Positions 5,851 through 11,011 of a stretch of 11,011 nucleotides of DNA are shown one piece after another. Position 1 is the first letter of the stretch, and each line of letters begins with the position of its first letter. This stretch comes from Deltaproteobacteria bacterium (GTDB lineage Bacteria > Desulfobacterota > Desulfarculia > Adiutricales > Adiutricaceae), in assembly GCA_031288745.1 (NCBI GenBank), contig JAITQT010000375.1, positions 1 to 11,011 of the forward strand, read 5' to 3'. The notes under the pieces were generated by a model. It worked only from the letters and a program-made list of their open reading frames with translations, was not told the origin of the DNA and did no database searches. The position numbers and the translations under genes were made by a program.

Positions 5851-6306
5851 ATGGATCTAAAACAAGAACCCCGCGTTACCCTAACCATTTGGCTCCCCGA
5901 GCCTATCGCGGTCGATAGACAGGCAGGTACCCCTTTGTATTTAGAAACCGTCTCGGCCGGGTTTCCCTCGCCGGCTGAAGATTACGTTCAAGACTTTTTA
6001 GACCTCCAGCGGCTGGTGGTTAAAAATCCAGCGGCCACTTTTTTTCTAAAAGTCTCTGGAGATTCCATGAACGGGGCCGGCATCAACGACGGCGACCTTT
6101 TAGTGGTCGACAGATCCAAACAAACCGCCTCCGGTAAGGTAGTTATAGCTTCATTGCAAGGAGAGCTAACGGTTAAGAGGCTTAAAATTAAGGACGGCCG
6201 GGTTTTTTTAATCCCCGAAAACCCGCAATATCCTCAAATAGACATAACCGATAACGAAGACACCGTAATCTGGGGAGTGGTCACCTTTGTGGTCCACAAA
6301 TTTTAA
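5851..6306 (+). CDS. umuD: UmuD-like S24 family SOS mutagenesis protease
   Basis: In known systems RecA filaments trigger UmuD self-cleavage to UmuD', which joins UmuC as DNA polymerase V for translesion synthesis. This 151-residue protein matches the family's size. It has SAGFPSPAEDYV at 35-46, with the expected Ala36-Gly37 cleavage bond, the nucleophile motif GDSM with Ser72, and the general base Lys109 in ELTVKRL. The N-terminus is short and lacks the LexA helix-turn-helix, so it is not a repressor. ATG 5851 is preferred because GAG lies 8 nt upstream; GTG 5842 would add three residues but has no ribosome-binding site. No umuC follows: the next gene converges on it. I found no CTGT-N8-ACAG type LexA box upstream. 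The family call is secure; partner and regulation are unknown. Confidence 0.9.
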   Translation: MDLKQEPRVTLTIWLPEPIAVDRQAGTPLYLETVSAGFPSPAEDYVQDFLDLQRLVVKNPAATFFLKVSGDSMNGAGINDGDLLVVDRSKQTASGKVVIASLQGELTVKRLKIKDGRVFLIPENPQYPQIDITDNEDTVIWGVVTFVVHKF

Positions 6307-6411
6307 CATACACTATTAAATAAAAATTATCGCCGCCTCCAAACTGAGCCAATTATAGGCTCTTAGGCCAATCTTGCGGTACCAAAAAAAATTTGGAAAT
6401 TTGACTTAACC
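6307..6411. other. Convergent intergenic region with weak stem-loops
   Basis: Genes run into this gap from both sides, so it should end two transcripts. GAGCC (6346-6350) pairs with GGCTC (6358-6362), and CCAAA (6382-6386) pairs with TTTGG (6392-6396) beside A/T runs. Both stems are short, so a bidirectional terminator is possible but not certain. TTGCGGTACCAA at 6374-6385 repeats exactly at 4896-4907. Confidence 0.4.
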
Positions 6412-7785
6412 TTAACTCCGAGTCAGCTTCGAGTACCACTTTTTTAGACTTTCGACCGTTCGACTCCTAAGTTCCAAACGAACGTTAGACGTCTCCCAAC
6501 GCTTGATTGTGGCCGGAGAAACCACTAAAACTAAAGCCATTTCCTGCACCGAAAGCCCGCTATAATCTCTAATATTTTTGATATCTCGACTCGTTAGGTT
6601 ATCAAAGTCAAGAGGCTCGGGTTTAAACTTGGCCCCTTTGTATACGGGTGTTTTCTTCACGGCTTGTATTTTAGCCTGTGCCTTGGTTTGGCCTGTAATT
6701 TTATCTTTTGCTTTAACTTGGCCCTGGTCTTGGACTGGGTCTAAGACTTGATTTTTGGTTTGAGCCTTGGTTTGACCTTTAATTTTATCTTTTGCTTTAA
6801 CTTGACCTTGGTCTTGGACTGAGGCTAAAACTTGAATTTTTGTTTGAGCCTTGGTTTGACCTTTAACTTTATCGTTTGCTTTAATCTTAGCTTTAACATT
6901 CCTTTGCCCCGAGACGTCAGCCTTAGCTTGATTGGTAAGAGGCTCGCTCTTTTTACTCTCCGAAATACTTCTAATCAAAGAGCTAAGCTCTTCGTCGGAA
7001 GGCCTACGGCTCTTTTCCTCTCTCAAGGCTTTAATTGGGGCCGAACTTGTCCCCAATTTTTCTCTCACCCCTCTCTCTTTAACGCCCTTGTCGTTGGCAA
7101 TCTCTATACCGAAAATAGCGCCCAAGTCACCGTCTAAAGAACTCTCCACGCCCATCTTGTCAGTTAAACCATCGGTTTCCCCGGTTAATAATTCGTTTGG
7201 GTTAACACGCCTTAAAAGAAACAACAATTCAGGTGCCGTATCTAAACGGGCTCCGATTCCATAAAAGATAGCCGCGATATGCTTACACAAACGAGCGGAG
7301 TCGGGGCAAGAACATTTAAAGTCTATCTCTGCGGTAGTGGGAAAGAGGCCTTGGCTTTTATGGCAAAAAATCTCCATCACTTCGTTAGAAAACCTTCCCA
7401 TTAACAAATCGACAATGGCCCCAATCCCGCCGAAACAACGCTGCTTAAGCGAGAACCACAGATCTAAATCTAAGGGCTTAACGTTCATCGACACTCGGTA
7501 AAAATCGCTTCCCGCCACCACGGCCTCGATCTTACCTGGGCCTATTTTAAGATCGCAGACCGCGCCTTGACGAGCGTAAGTGCGACCGCGGGGCAAACGG
7601 TTTTCAAAATCGGCCATATTTTCAAAATGTGAACACCAGCGTTGCCCCCAAAAGGTCTTGGCTATGTTTCGACCCTCAACTAGCACTGGGTCGGCTTCGG
7701 GGTGTTTTGCTAAATAGTGGCTTTTATCGACCTTAGCCCTAGAAGGATAATAATCGAAATAACTGCGGCTTGAGCGCCAAGACAT
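6412..7785 (-). CDS. SWIM zinc-finger protein with repeat linker and C-terminal HTH
   Basis: This is the likely DNA- or protein-binding partner of the SNF2 ATPase encoded just upstream. Residues 35-105 carry the conserved N-terminal block of bacterial SWIM proteins (FWGQRWCSHFE, then RLPRGRTYARQGAV and a GSDFYRV stretch). The SWIM finger is C158-x-C160-x6-C167-x-H169, a complete zinc-ligand set. Residues 200-300 are polar and probably disordered. Residues 308-375 are 2.4 copies of a 28-residue Gln/Lys-rich repeat. Residues 400-435 (IRDYSGLSVQEMALVLVVSPATIKRWE, taken as a whole) look like an XRE-type helix-turn-helix, a feature I do not associate with SWIM partners. The ATG has AAGGAG 7 nt upstream, inside the 28-bp gap after SNF2, so translation is independent but transcription is probably shared. 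The exact function of such pairs is not established. Confidence 0.85.
   Translation of the reverse strand: MSWRSSRSYFDYYPSRAKVDKSHYLAKHPEADPVLVEGRNIAKTFWGQRWCSHFENMADFENRLPRGRTYARQGAVCDLKIGPGKIEAVVAGSDFYRVSMNVKPLDLDLWFSLKQRCFGGIGAIVDLLMGRFSNEVMEIFCHKSQGLFPTTAEIDFKCSCPDSARLCKHIAAIFYGIGARLDTAPELLFLLRRVNPNELLTGETDGLTDKMGVESSLDGDLGAIFGIEIANDKGVKERGVREKLGTSSAPIKALREEKSRRPSDEELSSLIRSISESKKSEPLTNQAKADVSGQRNVKAKIKANDKVKGQTKAQTKIQVLASVQDQGQVKAKDKIKGQTKAQTKNQVLDPVQDQGQVKAKDKITGQTKAQAKIQAVKKTPVYKGAKFKPEPLDFDNLTSRDIKNIRDYSGLSVQEMALVLVVSPATIKRWETSNVRLELRSRTVESLKKWYSKLTRS
6662..6890 (-). repeat. 84-bp in-frame tandem repeat inside the SWIM gene
   Basis: The same block recurs exactly 84 bases apart, anchored by GCCTTGGTTTG at 6680, 6764 and 6848, giving about 2.7 copies. 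It encodes the 28-residue unit beginning KGQTKAQTK at residues 308 and 336 and, partially, at 364. Because 84 is a multiple of three, gain or loss of units keeps the frame. It is a coding minisatellite, not a CRISPR: there are no unique spacers. Confidence 0.85.
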
Positions 7786-7813
7786 GAGAAACTCCTTATT
7801 TTAAAGGCGGTTT

Positions 7814-10462
7814 TTAGCCGACCGCTCTATTAAGATCTAGTCTAACTATTCTTAAGAGAGCTTTATCGCTTAAATTAACTAAATTTATCTCTTTATTTTT
7901 CTGGCTGCCTAAGATCTCTCCAGCCAGTTCTCGTTTTTCCGAAATTAGAAGATCAATCTTTTCTTCCAAAGTGCCTAAGGCGACGCACTTATGCACCAAA
8001 ACGTTTTTCTTTTGACCGATGCGGTAGGCCCTGTCGGTGGCTTGATCCTCCACCGCCGGGTTCCACCAACGGTCAAAATGGATCACTTGACCGGCGGCCG
8101 TAAGGTTTAGGCCAGCACCCCCGGCTTTGAGAGAGAGGATAAAATAGGGAGGACCGTTATCGGCCTCAAAGGCGTTAACTAACTTTTGACGCTCACTCAC
8201 TTTAGTTTGACCGTGCAGAACTAGCCCGGGAACCCCGAAAATTTTGGCCAGATGATCGAAGAGAGGCGAGATTATCTCTTTAAACTGAGTGAAAACTATG
8301 ACCTTTTCTTGCCTTTGAGCCATCTCCGAACAAAGTTCGGCCAAGCGGATAAATTTACCACTCAAATCGGCCCGCCAATCCCCATCCCCGGTTAGTTGGC
8401 TGGGGTGATTAACCGTCTGCTTAAGCCGGGTTAAGGCTTGTAGAACCATTCCCTGGCGCTTAATATCGCCTTGGCTATCGGGATCAAATTCTTCAAGCCC
8501 TTTGGTTAACTCATTGACTACCTTGGCGTAAAGCTTAGCCTGGGCCTGGGTTAAATGGCAATAGAGGATGGTTTCAATCTTATCGGGCAGATCGTTTATA
8601 ACGCTGCGATCGCTCTTTAGCCTTCTTAACAAATATGGCGCAACTAGCTTTTTTAAGGGAGCGTATTGATTAGTTTTTTTTAATTCCATCGTTGAGACGG
8701 CTTCTTTAAAATCGTATAAAGAGCCTAAGAGCCCGGGATTAATAAAATCAAAGATAGACCAAAGATCAGTCAGCCTATTTTCCACCGGCGTTCCGGTTAA
8801 GGCCAGTTTTGAATACGCCTTAAGCTCCTTAACCGCTTGAGTTTGGCGAGTGAACGGATTTTTAATGGCCTGAGCTTCGTCTAAGATGGCTAGCCGAAAC
8901 TTATGCTTATTAAAGAATTCTTGGTTGCGAATTAAATAAGAGTAACTGGTAGCTATCAAATCACAATTGGAAAAAACCGAGTCTGGATCTTTTTCCCAAG
9001 CCTTTAAGTTTTCGCGATTAGTCTCCGAGGGGTGCCAAATATTTAACCTAAGCTCGGGGGCGAACTTTTTAGCTTCCGCTCTCCAGTTAGCCAGTAACGA
9101 CGAGGGGACCACCAAAATTGAGCAGCCTAAATGGGGTCTCCTTTGGCCGTCTAAAACAAGCAGGGCCAAGACCTGGGCCGTTTTCCCTAAGCCCATGTCG
9201 TCGGCTAAACAGCCTCCCAAGCCCAAAGAGCTTAAAAAAGAGAGCCAACTTAGCCCTTGTTTTTGATAAGGCCTAAGGTCGGCCTTAAACTGGCTCGGAG
9301 GCTCAAAGACCCCCGGAGCCCTTAGCTCTTTTAATAGCTTAGAAAGATAAGTTCCAGCTTGGATGCTCACCCAAGGGTTGACCTCGGATAAATCCAAATC
9401 ATCCGAGCCGCTTTTTTTAGGATAGCCAGCCAACATACGCATACACTCGAGAAAACTAAGCCCCGAGTCACCACTTCTATCCTTAGCCGCTTGCCAATAC
9501 TCCAAGGCCGACTTTAAGCGTTCTGGATTTACTTCCAACCAGCGGCCTTTAAATAAAAGTAGACCCTCGTTTCCACCATCTAAGATCTCTTTAATTTCAG
9601 AGGGGCTTAATTGTTCATCCCCAACCGCCAAGTTGACTTTCCAATCAAGTAAGCCTTCTATGCCCAAAACAGGATTTTTATTCTCACCGACAGTTACCAC
9701 TACGTTGGCCTTATATCTCTTAGACCACCAATCAGGGATGCGAACGAAAAGTCCGCTTTCTTCCAAAACTGCAATATCTTGGAAGAACCTATAAGCCATA
9801 GAAATAGTAAAGGACATGGGCTTAAACAGGGCCCCGCTCTGGCTAAGCTTAGCCACCCAAGGAAGCTTTTCAGCCGCCGCCCTGACGGGGGTAAGTAGGC
9901 TAATTAAAGCCGGCCTATCGTTTTGTTGGGAATATTGTTTAAGAGCCATCCCCAAAGGCAGATGGCGATCGAGACCTTCGGAGGTTAGAGAAGTTACGTA
10001 AGAAGCCATAAAGGCAAAAGGGCGGGTAGAATCGTTCTTATTTTCCGCCAAATGAAAGGTCACCCGGCCGACTCTTCGCCAATTAGGAGCCCTAAGGCTA
10101 AGAAAATCTCCAAGCGATCCCTTAATCTCTCCCGAGACCCATTGGGCTAGGCTGCTAAAAATAACCGAAAGGCTTTCAGGGCTCAAATACTCGGCCCCGG
10201 GCATGGGCGGAGCTTGTAAGGCCAAATCGCTCAATTGGGCTTGGTTAGGCAGGGTAAGCTCGGCGGGGTTAAGATCGTCTGGCCAGCGGCAAAGGGAGAC
10301 TAAAAAGAGTTCGCCCAAGGACTGCCAAAAGCGCGTTGTGGGGCTCTCCGCCATCTGTCTTAAGGCGGCTAAATCAAAGAGAAACTCGCGCCAATCACCC
10401 TCGCGGTCGGTAAAGATTAAAGTCGAGTTGGGAGTTAGAATAATGGGCTGATTGATATCCAT
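7814..10462 (-). CDS. SNF2-family DEAD/DEAH-like ATPase (bacterial HepA/SNF2 type)
   Basis: This ATP-driven DNA translocase has a complete motor. The SNF2 N-lobe has Walker A DDMGLGKT at 421-428, the DEAQ box at 528-531 and LTGTPVENR from 555. The helicase C-lobe has VIVFTQFKEI near 721, AGGAGLNLT at 780-788, WWNP at 799-802 and QATDRAYRIGQ at 807-817. All key motifs are intact, so it should be active. Residues 1-360 fit the bacterial SNF2-associated N-terminal region (SNF2_N_2/DUF3670 type), assigned by position and length rather than by a search. The total of 882 residues is normal for this group. ATG 10462 is used because an in-frame TAG lies 33 bases upstream. The nearest purine-rich stretch, GGAAGGG, is about 17 nt away, so initiation may be weak. 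It is the first gene of an operon with the SWIM gene. It could act in DNA repair, replication or defence; the sequence does not decide. Confidence 0.93.
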   Translation of the reverse strand: MDINQPIILTPNSTLIFTDREGDWREFLFDLAALRQMAESPTTRFWQSLGELFLVSLCRWPDDLNPAELTLPNQAQLSDLALQAPPMPGAEYLSPESLSVIFSSLAQWVSGEIKGSLGDFLSLRAPNWRRVGRVTFHLAENKNDSTRPFAFMASYVTSLTSEGLDRHLPLGMALKQYSQQNDRPALISLLTPVRAAAEKLPWVAKLSQSGALFKPMSFTISMAYRFFQDIAVLEESGLFVRIPDWWSKRYKANVVVTVGENKNPVLGIEGLLDWKVNLAVGDEQLSPSEIKEILDGGNEGLLLFKGRWLEVNPERLKSALEYWQAAKDRSGDSGLSFLECMRMLAGYPKKSGSDDLDLSEVNPWVSIQAGTYLSKLLKELRAPGVFEPPSQFKADLRPYQKQGLSWLSFLSSLGLGGCLADDMGLGKTAQVLALLVLDGQRRPHLGCSILVVPSSLLANWRAEAKKFAPELRLNIWHPSETNRENLKAWEKDPDSVFSNCDLIATSYSYLIRNQEFFNKHKFRLAILDEAQAIKNPFTRQTQAVKELKAYSKLALTGTPVENRLTDLWSIFDFINPGLLGSLYDFKEAVSTMELKKTNQYAPLKKLVAPYLLRRLKSDRSVINDLPDKIETILYCHLTQAQAKLYAKVVNELTKGLEEFDPDSQGDIKRQGMVLQALTRLKQTVNHPSQLTGDGDWRADLSGKFIRLAELCSEMAQRQEKVIVFTQFKEIISPLFDHLAKIFGVPGLVLHGQTKVSERQKLVNAFEADNGPPYFILSLKAGGAGLNLTAAGQVIHFDRWWNPAVEDQATDRAYRIGQKKNVLVHKCVALGTLEEKIDLLISEKRELAGEILGSQKNKEINLVNLSDKALLRIVRLDLNRAVG

Positions 10463-10574
10463 TGAGTAGTCGAAACGAACCCTTCCTTTGAGCTACTAGG
10501 TTGGCCAGAGGGCCAATATTTCGAAGGGGGAACCTTGCCAGGCGTTAAAAAAAAGCGTTCCTAGAAGCGACACA

Positions 10575-10603
10575 ATACTACATTATGTGTAAAAAAAAGT
10601 AAA
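10575..10603 (-). promoter_or_regulatory. Candidate promoter of the SNF2-SWIM operon
   Basis: On the minus strand TTTACT (10603-10598) and TAGTAT (10580-10575) are separated by exactly 17 bases. Each matches four of six consensus positions. Transcription would start near 10568, about 105 bases before the SNF2 start. The spacing is right but the hexamers are weak. Confidence 0.28.
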
Positions 10604-10734
10604 GTACGCCTACTTCTTATTCTTAACTCCAGCCAAACTGAGTTTTTTAGCCTATCAGTTAGCTAGACCTTTTTTATCACTGCCTTTTGGTAGAAGTTAG
10701 CTTTAGAGCTATAATATAAATTTGGTAACCGTTC

Positions 10735-10760
10735 ACAAGGCTTCGTCAAGACCTTGTTTT
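10735..10760 (+). terminator. Terminator-like hairpin on the plus strand
   Basis: ACAAGG-CTT (10735-10743) pairs with AAG-A-CCTTGT (10748-10757), with a single bulged A and a CGTC loop, followed by TTT. A possible promoter ends only 20 bases upstream, so a very short transcript or an attenuator is conceivable. No gene upstream needs it. Confidence 0.35.
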
Positions 10761-11011
10761 CCACTTCCCGCTCGACTTAAGATTAAGGCTTAATGGGTAA
10801 TGGTTGACATTTTTCTGGCAATTTGAAATATCCATTAAAGCCAACCTTATAGCGGATAGAATGCTCTGCTAAAATCTCAAAGCGCATTAGGCCTTCTAGA
10901 ATGGCTAGTGAATGGTTACAGAAAATTCGTGCGCCTTAAGAACTTAACCTTACTCTTTGGAGGCTTCTGCAAAGCTCGCTGTCTTGAACTTTGTTTTTAA
11001 AACTAGAGCCC

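Larger units (their letters stand above)
10463..11011. other. Upstream region of the SNF2 operon; no convincing gene
   Basis: A 6-bp hairpin, TTGGCC/GGCCAA, lies at 10501-10516 in the presumed SNF2 leader. Two doubtful minus-strand frames exist. One is open from 10935 to TAA at 10783, with an ATG at 10887 (34 codons, beginning MRFEILAEHS) and no clear ribosome-binding site. The other enters from the window edge and stops at 10950 (19 codons, ending SFAEASKE); it might be the 3' end of a gene outside the window. On the plus strand TATAAT at 10710-10715 has TTGGTA 17 bp upstream, and a terminator-like hairpin follows at 10735. Confidence 0.5.

Noticed and set aside
6662..6890. CRISPR array
   Set aside because: The 84-bp periodic units are contiguous and coding, with no unique spacers.
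6832..7264. Plus-strand frames opposite the SWIM gene
   Set aside because: They are shadows of the minus-strand gene, which has a finger motif, repeat structure and a good ribosome-binding site.
10804..10832. Promoter with a perfect TTGACA at 10804-10809
   Set aside because: No acceptable -10 hexamer lies 16-18 bases downstream, and no gene follows in the window.

Overview
The window looks like part of a Gram-negative bacterial chromosome. The main reason is a 1212-residue autotransporter with a C-terminal outer-membrane beta-barrel. Genes are of moderate GC, with a clearly GC-richer glycine-coding stretch, and intergenic DNA is AT-rich. A proteobacterial or Desulfobacterota-like host is plausible, but nothing here fixes the taxon. 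There are four confident protein genes and a lot of non-coding or decayed DNA, typical of an accessory region shaped by small mobile elements.

Layout. Bases 1-101 are one end-truncated copy of a 110-bp MITE-like element. Bases 102-1051 hold no convincing gene; they contain a pyrimidine-rich stretch, an AT-rich block and a run of perfect inverted repeats just before the next start codon. Bases 1052-4690 (+) encode the glycine-rich autotransporter. Bases 4691-5040 hold stem-loops, one resembling IS200/IS605 end palindromes, and a short reading frame resembling the variable tail of a TnpB protein. Bases 5041-5150 are a complete second MITE copy, identical to the first over the 101 shared bases, in opposite orientation, and flanked by a 6-bp direct repeat. 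Bases 5151-5598 look like decayed DNA. A small reading frame with a strong Shine-Dalgarno sequence (5599-5763) precedes an orphan umuD-like gene (5851-6306, +).

On the minus strand, 10462-7814 encodes a SNF2-family ATPase and 7785-6412 a SWIM zinc-finger protein. The 28-bp gap, with a good Shine-Dalgarno sequence in it, indicates one operon. SNF2 ATPases and SWIM-domain proteins are a known bacterial pairing, presumably acting together on DNA or nucleoprotein. The SWIM protein here is unusual: it has a 28-residue tandem-repeat linker and a C-terminal XRE-like helix-turn-helix. The umuD gene converges on this operon and no umuC is present. Bases 10463-11011 hold the SNF2 upstream region and only doubtful short frames.

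The autotransporter, the SOS-type protease and the SNF2/SWIM operon are not obviously one pathway. The most interesting features are the inverted MITE pair around the autotransporter, the dyad-rich leader of that gene, and the SWIM-repeat-HTH fusion.
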